From Haladaptatus sp. R4 (GTDB lineage Archaea > Halobacteriota > Halobacteria > Halobacteriales > Haladaptataceae): 64,000 bases of DNA. The translations under genes and the position numbers were made by a program. Within the stretch, counting starts at the first letter, position 1, and the number at the start of each line of letters is the position of its first letter. Below are positions 18,477 through 27,655 of this stretch, in pieces. The notes beneath the pieces are model-generated. The model was not told the DNA's origin. It worked only from the letters and a program-made list of their open reading frames with translations, and made no database searches. The stretch spans positions 248,001 to 312,000 of the forward strand of contig NZ_LWHG01000011.1 in NCBI RefSeq assembly GCF_001625445.1, in the 5' to 3' direction.

Positions 18477-18582
18477 CTCCCGCCTTTTTTCCGATGTCGA
18501 AGTCCCGGTTTCGGAGTCTCAGTCCGATTTCACCCCTCACGCTTCGTAGGGTACAAGAAGGGTGAAACCGTATCCGGCGCGT

Positions 18583-19431
18583 ATGAACGTTGCCGAAGCG
18601 ATGACACCCAGGTCTGATGTGGTCACTGTCGAGCTTCCGGGCACGCGCGACGACGTGCTCGATTACTTGCAGGAACTGTCGTTTTCCTCCGTCCCTGTCG
18701 TTAAACAGACGGATGACGGCGAACAGTACCGTGGCCTCATATCGCGCGATGACCTCATCGAAAACCCCGACGAAGACCAACTCGCCATCCTGATGCGGGA
18801 TGTCGCGACGACGACGCAGGACGCGTCCATCGAGGACGTTGCCGTCCTGATGTTGGAGGAACAAACCCGACGTGTCCCGGTCGTGGACGGTGAACTCGAA
18901 GGAATCGTCACCGTCACTGACGTCGTCCGAGCCATCGCCGAGAGCGAAGCGAACGGCGATACGGAAGTCGGCGAACTGGCGAGCCTCGACGTGAACACCT
19001 GCTACGTCGAGACGCCGCTGACGGTCGCCGAACGCGAAATCTACTACGCGAACGTGCCGTACGCGGTCACGCTCAACGAAGAGGGTGATATGGACGGAAT
19101 CCTCACCGAAGTCGACATCATCGAAGTCGTGCGCGTGGTCGAAGGCGAGGACGACACCGGCGGCAGTATCGCGAACGAGGACGACGCGTGGATGTGGGAA
19201 GGAATCAAATCGGTCGGAAACAGTTACATCCCGACGCGAAACGTCCAAATCCCGTCCGCACCCGTCAGCGAGTTCATGACGGAGGACGTGGTGACGGTCT
19301 CGAAGCACAAGAAAGCGCGCGAGGTCGCCCAGACGATGCTCACGAACGATATCGAACAGGTCCCGCTCGTCAGCGGCGACCAACTCGTCGGCATCGTCCG
19401 AGACGTGAACTTGCTGGAGGCGCTAAAATGA
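18583..19431 (+). CDS. Protein with four CBS domains
   Basis: A 282-residue protein made of two CBS pairs: MNVAEAMTPRSDVVTVELPGTRDDVLDYL with FSSVPVVKQ, then EEQTRRVPVVDGELEGIVTVTDVV, a degenerate third repeat, and VSEFMTEDVVTVSKHKKAREVAQTM with EQVPLVSGDQLVGIVRDVNLLEAL. CBS pairs bind adenine nucleotides or SAM and act as energy or ligand sensors. The start at 18583 (MNVAEAM) is preferred to 18562. Its stop overlaps the ATG of glyS by four bases, a sign of coupling that recurs in haloarchaea. Confidence 0.88.
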   Translation: MNVAEAMTPRSDVVTVELPGTRDDVLDYLQELSFSSVPVVKQTDDGEQYRGLISRDDLIENPDEDQLAILMRDVATTTQDASIEDVAVLMLEEQTRRVPVVDGELEGIVTVTDVVRAIAESEANGDTEVGELASLDVNTCYVETPLTVAEREIYYANVPYAVTLNEEGDMDGILTEVDIIEVVRVVEGEDDTGGSIANEDDAWMWEGIKSVGNSYIPTRNVQIPSAPVSEFMTEDVVTVSKHKKAREVAQTMLTNDIEQVPLVSGDQLVGIVRDVNLLEALK

Positions 19432-21155
19432 CGGATCTGGTAGAACTCGCCAAACGACGTGGGTTCTTCTTCCAGTCGTCGGAAGCCTACGGCGGTGTCT
19501 CGGGATTCTACGTCTACGGTCCGCAGGGCGCGGCACTCAAACGAAACATCGAGGACTCGTGGCGTGACCGCTTTCAGGTACAGGAGGGCCACCGCGAAAT
19601 CGAAGCGCCGACCATCATGCCCGAACCCGTCTTCGAGGCGTCGGGCCATCTCGACGGCTTCGACGACATGCTGGTCGAGTGCCCGGAATGTGGCGAGAGC
19701 CACCGCGCCGACCACCTCATCGAGGACAACACGGACATCGAGGACGCGGAAGCCCTGCCGCTCGAAGAGGTCGGCGAACTCATCGCCGACAACGACCTCC
19801 ACTGTCCGACCTGTGATACCCCGCTCGCAGGCGAACCGGTCGAGGATTTCAACCTCATGTTCGAGACGGACATCGGCCCCGGTTCGGGCCAACCCGGCTA
19901 CCTGCGTCCGGAGACGGCACAGGGCATCTTCGTGGAATTTCCGCGGCTCAAGGAGTACGCCCGCAATAGCCTCCCGTTCGGTATCACCCAGGTCGGGAAG
20001 GCGTACCGGAACGAAATCAGCCCCCGGAAATCCATCATTCGCGTCCGTGAGTTCACGCAAGCCGAACTCGAACACTTCATCGACCCCGAAACCGACGAAC
20101 CGCCGCTCCATCTGGTCGAGGACATCGAGGTGATGCTGTACTCCGCCGTCGAGCAGAACGCCGACGAAGGCGAGTACATCTACACGACCATCGGCGAGGC
20201 GGTCGAAGAGGGTATCATCGCCAGCGACTGGATCGCCTACTACCTCGGCGTCGGCCAGGAGTGGTACGAGCGAATCGGCGTGGACATGGACCGCTTCCGG
20301 TTCCGCCAACACCTCGAAGGCGAGCGGGCTCACTATTCGAGCGACTGTTGGGACGCCGAAGCGGAAATCGACGGCGACTGGGTGGAGATAACCGGTTACT
20401 CCTACCGGAGCGACTACGACCTCTCGAAACACGACACCTACTCCGACGAGGACTTCACCCTCTTCCGGCAGTACGACGAGCCGAAAGTGGTCGAACGTGC
20501 GACCGTCGACCCCGACATGAGCTATCTCGGTCCCGAATTCGGCGGGGCGGCCGCCGACATCTCCGAGGCGCTCCAGACGCTCGCGGAACGCGACCGCACC
20601 GCGTTCGACGGCGACGCGGTAACCGTCGAAGCCGACGGCGACTCCTACACGGTTCCGGTCGAGAAAACCGGGTTCAGCGTCGACGAAGTCAAGGAATCCG
20701 GCGAGCACATCACGCCGCACGTCGTCGAACCGTCCATCGGTATCGGTCGCGTGCTCTACACCGTCCTCGACCACGCGTACGAGACGGACGAAATCGAAGG
20801 CGAGACGCGAACGCGGTTGGCACTCGAACCCGAACTCGCGCCGACGACGGTCGGCGTCTTCCCGCTCATGGACAAGGACGGTATGGGCGAGCAGGCTCGG
20901 GAAATCGCGGCCGAACTCAGAACGCACGGCTTCGACGCCACCTACGACGATTCGGGTAACATCGGCCGTCGGTATCGCCGACAGGACGAAGTCGGCACGC
21001 CGTTCTGCGTGACGGTCGATTACGAAGGGTTGGAAGACGGCACCGTGACCCTCCGTGAACGGGATTCGACCGACCAGGTCCGCGTTGCCGTCTCCGACCT
21101 TCCGGATTTCCTCTCCGAACTCCGGAGCGGTGACCGCGCCTTCTCGGACCTCTAA
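19428..21155 (+). CDS. glyS: Glycyl-tRNA synthetase (archaeal dimeric type)
   Basis: A 575-residue class II synthetase that charges tRNA-Gly. It begins MTDLVELAKRRGFFFQSSEAYGGVSGFYVYGPQGAALKRN, the archaeal/eukaryotic GlyRS signature. YLRPETAQGIFVEF and YRNEISPRKSIIRVREFTQAE are the class II active-site motifs 1-2, and VEPSIGIGRVLYTVLDHAY is motif 3. An inserted zinc-like site (CPECGES and CPTCDTP) lies near 77-125. The C-terminal anticodon-binding domain begins near LAPTTVGVFPLMDKDG. It overlaps the CBS gene by four bases. Confidence 0.96.
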   Translation: MTDLVELAKRRGFFFQSSEAYGGVSGFYVYGPQGAALKRNIEDSWRDRFQVQEGHREIEAPTIMPEPVFEASGHLDGFDDMLVECPECGESHRADHLIEDNTDIEDAEALPLEEVGELIADNDLHCPTCDTPLAGEPVEDFNLMFETDIGPGSGQPGYLRPETAQGIFVEFPRLKEYARNSLPFGITQVGKAYRNEISPRKSIIRVREFTQAELEHFIDPETDEPPLHLVEDIEVMLYSAVEQNADEGEYIYTTIGEAVEEGIIASDWIAYYLGVGQEWYERIGVDMDRFRFRQHLEGERAHYSSDCWDAEAEIDGDWVEITGYSYRSDYDLSKHDTYSDEDFTLFRQYDEPKVVERATVDPDMSYLGPEFGGAAADISEALQTLAERDRTAFDGDAVTVEADGDSYTVPVEKTGFSVDEVKESGEHITPHVVEPSIGIGRVLYTVLDHAYETDEIEGETRTRLALEPELAPTTVGVFPLMDKDGMGEQAREIAAELRTHGFDATYDDSGNIGRRYRRQDEVGTPFCVTVDYEGLEDGTVTLRERDSTDQVRVAVSDLPDFLSELRSGDRAFSDL

Positions 21156-21157
21156 CC

Positions 21158-21733
21158 GTGTCGGGCGAAGTCAAGCGCAGACTGGTACACGTCAGCGGAA
21201 CCGGACTCCCGGCGCTGTACCTGTTGGGCCTGCTGAAGTGGCAGCAACTGCGCTGGCTTCTCCTCGTCGGTTCGGCTGTCGCGCTCGTCCTCGAAATCCT
21301 TCGCCTGTTCGTCGGTCTCGACTGGCGGATTTACGACGAGCTCACGCGTTCGTACGAACAGGACAACCTCGCGGGGTACGCGCTGTACTTCTTCGGAATG
21401 ACGGCGACTGCGTGGGTGTTCGAACCGCGAATCGCCATCCCGGCGATGCTCATGCTGACCATCGCCGACCCCATCAGTGGTCTCATCGGATCCGGGGAAC
21501 TGGGAATCAAAGCGGCTCACACCCTTCTCGTCACGTTTGCCGTCTGTCTCCTCATCGCGTCCGTCCTCGGACTGCCGTTCCCCGCCGCAGTTCTCGGCGC
21601 AATCGCGGCGACCCTCGCGGACGGCATGAAACCCGTCATCGCGGGCTACGTCATCGACGACAACCTCACGATTCCTCTCGGTGCCGCCGTGGCGATGTTC
21701 GTCGCGCTTCGGTATCTGCCGATGCTGTTCTGA
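21158..21733 (+). CDS. Dolichol kinase-like membrane protein
   Basis: A 191-residue membrane protein with six or more helices, in the CTP-dependent polyprenol/dolichol kinase family (SEC59/DGK1/VTE5). It starts with GEVKRRLVHVSGTGLPALYLLG; the RR..H..G motif is shared by the family. MLTIADPISGLIG and LADGMKPVIAGYVIDDNLTIPLGAAVAM match the family's conserved DP/D..E-like positions. It could phosphorylate dolichol for N-glycosylation. The start is GTG at 21158, two bases after glyS. Confidence 0.8.
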   Translation: MSGEVKRRLVHVSGTGLPALYLLGLLKWQQLRWLLLVGSAVALVLEILRLFVGLDWRIYDELTRSYEQDNLAGYALYFFGMTATAWVFEPRIAIPAMLMLTIADPISGLIGSGELGIKAAHTLLVTFAVCLLIASVLGLPFPAAVLGAIAATLADGMKPVIAGYVIDDNLTIPLGAAVAMFVALRYLPMLF

Positions 21734-21845
21734 TCCTCTCACCTCTCAGGTCGTCGTGGTTCCGTCTTCCCGTATAAACCTTTGCCGACCACTTTCACCT
21801 CGCTACACGAACCCTTTAACCGAATGACGACCAAACTCACGACGA

Positions 21846-24251
21846 ATGGCGACCACGGACACGGAACAGAACTACGTGGAACACCCCTATCTCGCTCCCT
21901 CGTTCATCGAGCGGCGACTCTACCAGATTCAACTCGCCGGAACCGCACGCAACGATCACACGCTCGTCTGTCTCCCGACTGGGTTGGGAAAGACGACCGT
22001 TAGCTTACTCGTCACGGCGGAGCGGTTCAACGAGGTGGGTGGCAAGTCCCTCTTCCTCGCGCCGACGAAACCGCTGGTGAATCAGCACGCGGATTTCTAT
22101 CGGCAAGCCCTCTCGATACCCGACGAGGACATCGTCGTGTTCACCGGCGAGGTCCGCCCGGACGAGCGTTCGAAGCTGTGGAAGTCGGCGAAAGTCATCA
22201 TCGCCACGCCACAGGTCGTGGAAAACGACATCGTCGGCGGGCGAATCGACCTCGGCCCGGTGACCCACATCACCTTCGACGAGTGTCATCGCGCGACCGG
22301 TGACTACGCGTACAACTACATCGCCGAACGGTACCATTCGGACGCACACGACCCGCTCGTTACCGGGATGAGCGCGTCGCCGGGCGGCGACAAGGAGTCG
22401 ATCATGGAGGTGTGTGAAAACCTCGGCCTGCACGAAGTCGAGGTGATGACCGAGGACGACAGCGACGTTTCGACGTACACCCACGACACGGACGTGGAGT
22501 GGGTCCGCGTACAACTCCCCGACAACATCATCGAAATCCGGGATGCGCTGAACGAGGTCATCAAGGACCGGTTGGAACGCCTGAAAACCCTCGGCGTCAT
22601 CAACACCACGCGACCTGACGTGTCCCAGAAGGACCTGAACAAGGTTCGCGGCGAGTTGCAGAAACTCATCAATAACGACCAGTCGGAGGGGTACAAGGGT
22701 ATGTCCGCCCACGCGGAGGTGATGAAACTCCGCCGTGCGGTCGAACTCGCGGAGACCCAGAGCGTCGAATCCCTCCGTCGGTATTTCGAACGCCAACGCA
22801 ACGCCGCCCGCTCGTCGGGTGCGTCGAAGGCGAGCCAACGGTTCGTCTCCGACCCCAAGGTACAGGAGGCGATGCGGAAGGCGACCCAATACGACGACCG
22901 ACACCCCAAGTTCCGCAAGGCACACACCTACCTCGCCCAGACGCTCGTGGACGGCGGCCAGCGAATCATCGTCTTCACCGAATCGCGCGATACGGCCGAG
23001 ACGCTGACGGAATTCTTCAACGAAAACTTCGACGCCCGACGGTTCGTCGGACAGGGAGACAAGGACGGGAGCGACGGAATGACCCAGAAGGAACAGCAGG
23101 AGGCGCTCGACAACTTTCGGGCCGGCGAGTTCGAAGTGCTCGTCTCGACATCCGTTGCGGAGGAAGGCCTGGACGTGCCGGAAGTGGATTTGGTGCTGTT
23201 TTACGAACCCGTTCCGACCGCGGTGCGATCTATTCAGCGCAAAGGACGGACAGGTCGGCAGGCACAGGGCCAGGTTGTCGTCCTGCTCGCCGAGGACACC
23301 CGCGACGAGGCGTACTTCTGGATCTCCAAGCGTCGGGAGGACGAAATGGAAGCCGAGTTGCGGAAACTCAAGGGCGTCGCCAAGGAAGTCGAGGAGGAAC
23401 TGGACGACTCACAGCAGACGCTCGGGTCGTTCGGCGGCGACGGGAACGGGGCGAACGAAGTGAGCCACGGACTACAGGAGTTCGATACGAAGTCGGCGGA
23501 CGACACGGGTGAGAAAAACGCCGACAGTGACGCTAGCGCGGACGACGAAACCGCCCCCGACGGCGTCGTGGCGACGGCGCGCAAACGCGACAACTCCGAC
23601 AACGTCGAAATCGTCGCCGACCAGCGTGAACTCGACGCGAACATCGCCCGCGACCTCTCCGCGCGGGACGGCGTGGACGTTCGCCTCGAAACGCTCGCCG
23701 TCGGCGACTACGTTCTGAGCGACCGGGTCGCAGTCGAGCGCAAATCGGTGAGCGACTTCCTCGATACGCTCGTCGGAAGCGACCGATCGATGTTCGAGCA
23801 AGTCGGGGACATGAACCGCCACTACGCCCGCCCCGTCGTCATCATCGAAGGCGAGGATCTCTACGAACAGCGTAACGTCCACCCGAACGCGGTTCGCGGT
23901 GCAATCGCTTCGCTTGCAGTCGATTTCGGCGCGAGCGTCCTCCGAACGGAAGACGAGAAGGACACGACGGATTTGCTCGAAGTCATCGCCACGCGGGAAC
24001 AGGAGGTCGCACAGCGTGAGGTTTCGGTGCACGGTGACAAACACTCGAAGACGCGTTCCGAACAACAGGAGTACGTCGTCGCCTCCATCGCGGACATCGG
24101 TCCAGTCACTGCTCGTGCTTTATTGGAAGCGTTCGGGTCCGTACAAGCGGTCATGACCGCTTCGAAAGACGAGCTTATGGAGACACAGGGCGTCGGCGAG
24201 ATAACCGCCGACCGAATCCGCGAGGTCGTGGCCGAGGCGTACGACCCGTAA
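21846..24251 (+). CDS. hef: Hef helicase/nuclease
   Basis: An 801-residue archaeal Hef: a superfamily 2 helicase fused to an XPF/ERCC4 nuclease. LPTGLGKT (about 43-50) is Walker A, DECH (145-148) motif II, and the C-terminal helicase lobe includes VSTSVAEEGLDVPEVDLVLFYEPVP and QRKGRTGRQ. The nuclease core is VERKSVSDF near 629-637. A helix-hairpin-helix pair ends the protein (DIGPVTARALLEAFGSV, ETQGVGEITADRI). Hef processes stalled replication forks and is functionally linked to resolvases in haloarchaea. Confidence 0.95.
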   Translation: MATTDTEQNYVEHPYLAPSFIERRLYQIQLAGTARNDHTLVCLPTGLGKTTVSLLVTAERFNEVGGKSLFLAPTKPLVNQHADFYRQALSIPDEDIVVFTGEVRPDERSKLWKSAKVIIATPQVVENDIVGGRIDLGPVTHITFDECHRATGDYAYNYIAERYHSDAHDPLVTGMSASPGGDKESIMEVCENLGLHEVEVMTEDDSDVSTYTHDTDVEWVRVQLPDNIIEIRDALNEVIKDRLERLKTLGVINTTRPDVSQKDLNKVRGELQKLINNDQSEGYKGMSAHAEVMKLRRAVELAETQSVESLRRYFERQRNAARSSGASKASQRFVSDPKVQEAMRKATQYDDRHPKFRKAHTYLAQTLVDGGQRIIVFTESRDTAETLTEFFNENFDARRFVGQGDKDGSDGMTQKEQQEALDNFRAGEFEVLVSTSVAEEGLDVPEVDLVLFYEPVPTAVRSIQRKGRTGRQAQGQVVVLLAEDTRDEAYFWISKRREDEMEAELRKLKGVAKEVEEELDDSQQTLGSFGGDGNGANEVSHGLQEFDTKSADDTGEKNADSDASADDETAPDGVVATARKRDNSDNVEIVADQRELDANIARDLSARDGVDVRLETLAVGDYVLSDRVAVERKSVSDFLDTLVGSDRSMFEQVGDMNRHYARPVVIIEGEDLYEQRNVHPNAVRGAIASLAVDFGASVLRTEDEKDTTDLLEVIATREQEVAQREVSVHGDKHSKTRSEQQEYVVASIADIGPVTARALLEAFGSVQAVMTASKDELMETQGVGEITADRIREVVAEAYDP

Positions 24252-24426
24252 CCGGTGGTTACTGCCCGACAGCAGTGGTGTTTACCGACCACATCCGTAC
24301 AGTCGGTCAGCACAGCCTAAATCCGGTCATTTCCCGCTCGTATGGGACGAATGAACGTGGGTAAACGTCGTGAACAGTCACTACGCTTTAATCCGTCACC
24401 CTCATTTACCCGATAGAGAGTAAACT

Positions 24427-24690
24427 ATGTTACCCCGTCCCATGAGGGAGTATGACGAGGAGGAGTGGGAGGTCGAAAAGCGGTACGGAAAACCGCAACA
24501 CGAGGTTAGCCGCTCGACGAGCGAGCAGGAACTGTACGGCGACCCACAGCACGCCGTAGCGGACGAGCACTCGCACGGCAACTCGGATTTCGACCTCGAC
24601 CTCGGATACGCCTTGGACGTCACGCGACTCGACTTCGTGCAGGAAGTCAGTAGCACGGAGCACCAACTCCTGTTCGCTGTTGAACGATAG
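24427..24690 (+). CDS. Small acidic hypothetical protein
   Basis: An 87-residue protein (MLPRPMREYDEEEWEVEKRYG...), rich in Glu, Asp and His, with no membrane segment. The acidic composition and a TTTAAT-like element about 40 bases upstream support a real gene. ATG at 24427 and an in-frame ATG at 24442 are both possible starts. I do not recognise the family. Confidence 0.65.
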   Translation: MLPRPMREYDEEEWEVEKRYGKPQHEVSRSTSEQELYGDPQHAVADEHSHGNSDFDLDLGYALDVTRLDFVQEVSSTEHQLLFAVER

Positions 24691-24728
24691 TCGCGAGAAT
24701 CGTTCGCCTCGACGCTTTTTGATTCGAC

Positions 24729-25388
24729 TTATCGATTCGCCCGGTCGAGCGCAGCGAGCGCTTCCGCCGCTTCTCGCGTTGCGGCCAGCAGTTCACGCGA
24801 ATAGCCCACATCGTTCGTGCTTTCGGCCTCCCTCGTGAGGGTCGTCAGTTTTCGAACCAGTGCGTTCCGTGCCTCGGTGAGGTCACCCGCTTCACCTGTC
24901 GTCTGCGTTCGTCCTGATGTTCGTGGCTCGGGTTGCCGTGGCCGTTCGTCCGCCTCGTTTCCGCTCGTTTGACTCGGCGGCGCACGTCGCGCTCGATGCG
25001 TCGGCGGTTGCTGAGACGGTGGGCGCTGTGGGGTCGGATGCGGCGGTTGATTCTCCGGTTGACTCCGCTGTTGTGGCTGGTCCGGTTCCGCCGGTTCGGT
25101 CTCGATTTCGCTCACGTTCTGATTCGTGGCCTCAACGGCCGATTCATCCGCGGTCGCTTCCTCGTTTTCCCCCGCCGATTCGGACGCTTCCTGCTGGCAC
25201 GTCGAACAGAACTCGTTTCCGTCGTAGCGAAAAATGGGGTCACCGCAGGTGTCGCAGTGCTTTCCCGTCATCGTCGCACCTTGCAACAGCAGTTCGCTCA
25301 TCCGCTGGGTCGACTTTCGCTCCTTCCTATCGTCTTCGTACTGCTGGCGGAGTTTCTCTCGCTCCGCTTCCTTATCGAAGTCACTCAT
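24729..25388 (-). CDS. Sjogren's syndrome/scleroderma autoantigen 1-type zinc protein
   Basis: A 219-residue protein. The N terminus has the SSSCA1 (p27) domain: MSELLLQGATMTGKHCDTCGDPIFRYDGNEFCSTC with zinc ligands C45, C48, C61 and C64. A Pro/Gln/Thr-rich low-complexity linker spans about 70-150, and a short helical C-terminal domain follows (RNALVRKLTTLTREAE). Function in archaea is unknown. The start at 25388 (MSDFDKEAERE) is preferred. It is divergent from the Cas4-like gene with about 80 bases between them. Confidence 0.85.
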   Translation of the reverse strand: MSDFDKEAEREKLRQQYEDDRKERKSTQRMSELLLQGATMTGKHCDTCGDPIFRYDGNEFCSTCQQEASESAGENEEATADESAVEATNQNVSEIETEPAEPDQPQQRSQPENQPPHPTPQRPPSQQPPTHRARRAPPSQTSGNEADERPRQPEPRTSGRTQTTGEAGDLTEARNALVRKLTTLTREAESTNDVGYSRELLAATREAAEALAALDRANR

Positions 25389-25467
25389 GAGCGAACCAAG
25401 ACCCTCCAAACTCTTGCCCCTTTCCCTCACCCCGAGGTTTATATACGAAACCGGGGCCAGAACCGCC

Positions 25468-26127
25468 GTGTCGAAGATTCCATTCAGCGACCTCGAAGCC
25501 GCTACGTACTGCCCGCGAAAACTCTACTATCGACGGACGGACGACATCACCGTCCCGGACACCGTCACCGAACGACGCGAACTCGCGTATCAGTACGACC
25601 GATTGATCGATGCGCCCACCTCCGAACTCGCGGACCTCCCGTTAGAAGTCTCACCCGACCGATTCCGGGAGAATCTCGAACGCGCAACACACCTTGAAGA
25701 CTGGGAAACCCTCGCCGACCCATCGGAACGCGACCGACTCGTCGAGGGAAAGGATTGTCGCGGAATCGTTCACAAAGTCCTCGACGGCGACCCGCCAGTT
25801 CCGTCGATGATCTTTACCGGAACGCCACCCGAAACGGGTATCTGGGAGCCACAGAGCGTCCGAGTCATCGCCGCAGCGAAGGCGCTCTCGTGGGAGTACG
25901 AACGGATGATCGAACGCGCGTTCGTGGAGTATCCGGCACACGGTATCGTGCGTAAAATCGCCCTCTCGACGCGCCGGAAGGCGGCGTATCGGCGCGTTCT
26001 TCGCACCGCCCGCGCCATCGACGGCCCACCGCCACGACTGACGAACACGTCGAAATGCGACGCCTGTGAGTATCGAACCGAATGCGGGGTGAAAACCAGA
26101 ACGCTTCGCTCACTCCTCGGCGGCTAG
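25468..26127 (+). CDS. Stand-alone Cas4-like (PD-(D/E)XK, Fe-S) nuclease
   Basis: A 219-residue protein read from GTG at 25468. The iron-sulfur cysteines have the Cas4 arrangement: one N-terminal (TYCPRKLYYRR, C15) and three C-terminal (C197, C200, C206 in CDACEYRTEC). The middle contains GIVHKVLDG and a RecB-like region. No cas genes or repeats occur in the window, so this is a solo Cas4 relative, perhaps in repair. Its 3' end overlaps the convergent Sua5 gene by 18 bases. Confidence 0.82.
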   Translation: MSKIPFSDLEAATYCPRKLYYRRTDDITVPDTVTERRELAYQYDRLIDAPTSELADLPLEVSPDRFRENLERATHLEDWETLADPSERDRLVEGKDCRGIVHKVLDGDPPVPSMIFTGTPPETGIWEPQSVRVIAAAKALSWEYERMIERAFVEYPAHGIVRKIALSTRRKAAYRRVLRTARAIDGPPPRLTNTSKCDACEYRTECGVKTRTLRSLLGG

Positions 26128-26721
26128 CCACGCTTCGATCGCGTCGGCGTTTTCGCCGCGGCGGAGGATCTCCCCCCGTTCGATGTTCACCACGGTGCTT
26201 CCGGTCCCGCCGGTTTCACCGCCGTCGATGACGACTGCGGCGGCATCCCGAATCTCGTCGTCGAGTTCGTCGAGCAGCGTGACGCTTCCCCGGCCGCTCA
26301 CGTTGGCACTCGTGCTGGTGATGGGTGAGACTCGCCGGAGCAGTTCCAGCGCGAGCGGTTGGTCCGGAATCCGAATCCCGACGTGGGAGCGCCCGCCCGT
26401 GAGGAGGTCCGGAACGACGTCCCGCTTCTCACAGAGCACGGTCACCGGTCCGGGAAGGAATTCGTCCATGAACGCCGTTTCGCGTGTCGTCGGGCGGACG
26501 TACTCCCGTGCGGTCTCCACGTTCGGAACCGCGAGCGAAATCGGTTTCTCGCGCGCTCGTCGCTTCGCGTCGAACACACGCTCGATGGCTGTGGAGTCCA
26601 CCGCGTCGGCAGCGAGGCCGTACACCGTTTCGGTGGGATAGACCACGAGTTCCCCATTTCGGATGGCACGCGCCGCCCTGTCGAGTTCGTCTTCGTGCGT
26701 GTCGTCTCGTTCGTCGTTCAT
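26110..26721 (-). CDS. L-threonylcarbamoyladenylate synthase (Sua5/YciO/YrdC)
   Basis: A 203-residue Sua5-family enzyme making threonylcarbamoyl-AMP from Thr, bicarbonate and ATP, the first step of the t6A37 tRNA modification. It shows GELVVYPTETVYGLAADAVD, KRRAREKPISLAV, FLPGPVTVL and PITSTSANVSGRGS, the nucleotide and threonine binding motifs. It has only the YrdC domain, without the Sua5 C-terminal domain. The start at 26721 (MNDERDD) is chosen over 26742. Confidence 0.92.
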   Translation of the reverse strand: MNDERDDTHEDELDRAARAIRNGELVVYPTETVYGLAADAVDSTAIERVFDAKRRAREKPISLAVPNVETAREYVRPTTRETAFMDEFLPGPVTVLCEKRDVVPDLLTGGRSHVGIRIPDQPLALELLRRVSPITSTSANVSGRGSVTLLDELDDEIRDAAAVVIDGGETGGTGSTVVNIERGEILRRGENADAIEAWLAAEE

Positions 26722-26772
26722 ACCTGACGTTGTGGGTTCCACGAAAAAAGCGTAGCGTCGTCCGTTCTCGAT

Positions 26773-27282
26773 TCAGCCTTCGATGGCACTTTCGACTTCG
26801 TCGTAGTCCGGGAAGTCGGGCCACTCGGTCGCGACCCACGCGTACTCCACGGTGCGGTCCTCGTCCAAGAGGAACATCGCCGGTCGCGGTTCGCTGATGC
26901 CTTCCATCCCGTCCAGGTCGTTCACGATGCCGTAGTCTTCCGCGACGTCGTTCGCGGGGTCGCTGAACAGGCTATACTCGATTTCGCGCTCCTCGATGAG
27001 GGTCTTGTGCTCGTACGGCGACGAGATCGACAGGCCGACGATTTGCACGTCGTACGTGTCGTCCCACGCGCGGTCACGCAGTTCGTTCCACACGTAGGTC
27101 GCCGGGAACGCGCCGTCCATGCTGTGGAAGACGAGCAGGGTCCGTCCGTCGGCCGTGATATCCGACAGGGAGGCGTTCTCCCAGAACTCCGTGTTGACCA
27201 GCGGGCGAGTGAAATCGGGGACCGTCTCGCCGATTTCCGGGTGGTCCGCTTCACCGAGTTCGACCACGTCGAAGTCAGGCAT
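26773..27282 (-). CDS. Peroxiredoxin-fold protein without any cysteine
   Basis: A 169-residue AhpC/TSA-like thioredoxin fold (GETVPDFTRPLVN, then RTLLVFHSMDGAFPATYVWNELRD, VQIVGLSISSPYEHKTL, EPRPAMFLLDEDRTVEYAWVA). The peroxidatic cysteine expected after the first strand is absent, and the protein has no Cys at all, so it cannot be a classical peroxidase. Its ATG overlaps the stop of the CPYC protein upstream by one base (TAATG). The role is unknown; binding or chaperone functions are possible. Confidence 0.85.
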   Translation of the reverse strand: MPDFDVVELGEADHPEIGETVPDFTRPLVNTEFWENASLSDITADGRTLLVFHSMDGAFPATYVWNELRDRAWDDTYDVQIVGLSISSPYEHKTLIEEREIEYSLFSDPANDVAEDYGIVNDLDGMEGISEPRPAMFLLDEDRTVEYAWVATEWPDFPDYDEVESAIEG

Positions 27283-27551
27283 TATTCGGCCCCTCCGTAG
27301 GTATTTTCGAGGTACTGGACGATGTTCGCGCTCTCGCTCATCGTTACGCCCGTGTTCCCGTCCACGATGGCCGGGACGGTTCGTTTGCCGCTGATGCGTT
27401 TGACGACGTTTCGATCCGAGTGCATGGGTTCGATGAATCGCGACTGGTACGGGAGGTCGTACTCCTGTAGTTTTCGAACCACGCGCTCGCAGTACGGACA
27501 CGCCTGCAGTCGGTACAGCGTGATGGCCGGATTTGTCGCCTCGGTGCTCAT
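27282..27551 (-). CDS. Glutaredoxin / GST N-terminal domain protein
   Basis: An 89-residue thioredoxin-fold protein. The redox site CPYC is at C18 and C21 (LYRLQACPYCERVV), the cis-Pro loop is KRTVPAIVDG, and the C-terminal TMSESANIVQYLENTYG is the GST-N type thiol-binding end. It may reduce disulfides using a low-molecular-weight thiol. It is translationally coupled to the cysteine-free peroxiredoxin-like gene downstream. Confidence 0.9.
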   Translation of the reverse strand: MSTEATNPAITLYRLQACPYCERVVRKLQEYDLPYQSRFIEPMHSDRNVVKRISGKRTVPAIVDGNTGVTMSESANIVQYLENTYGGAE

Positions 27552-27655
27552 ACACCCTGATTGGGCCGAAACACGTGTAAGGTCTTCGTTCTCGGCAGTT
27601 TCGCTCGATATTTAGCAGGGAAAAGGATAAAGAGTTAATCCCGCTGACGGTCAAG

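Noticed and set aside
24729-25388. Plus-strand frames opposite the zinc protein, including one of 254 codons
   Set aside because: Shadows of the Pro/Gln/Thr-rich linker; the minus strand carries the zinc site.
25468-26127. A CRISPR-Cas locus around the Cas4-like gene
   Set aside because: No repeats and no other cas genes occur in the window.
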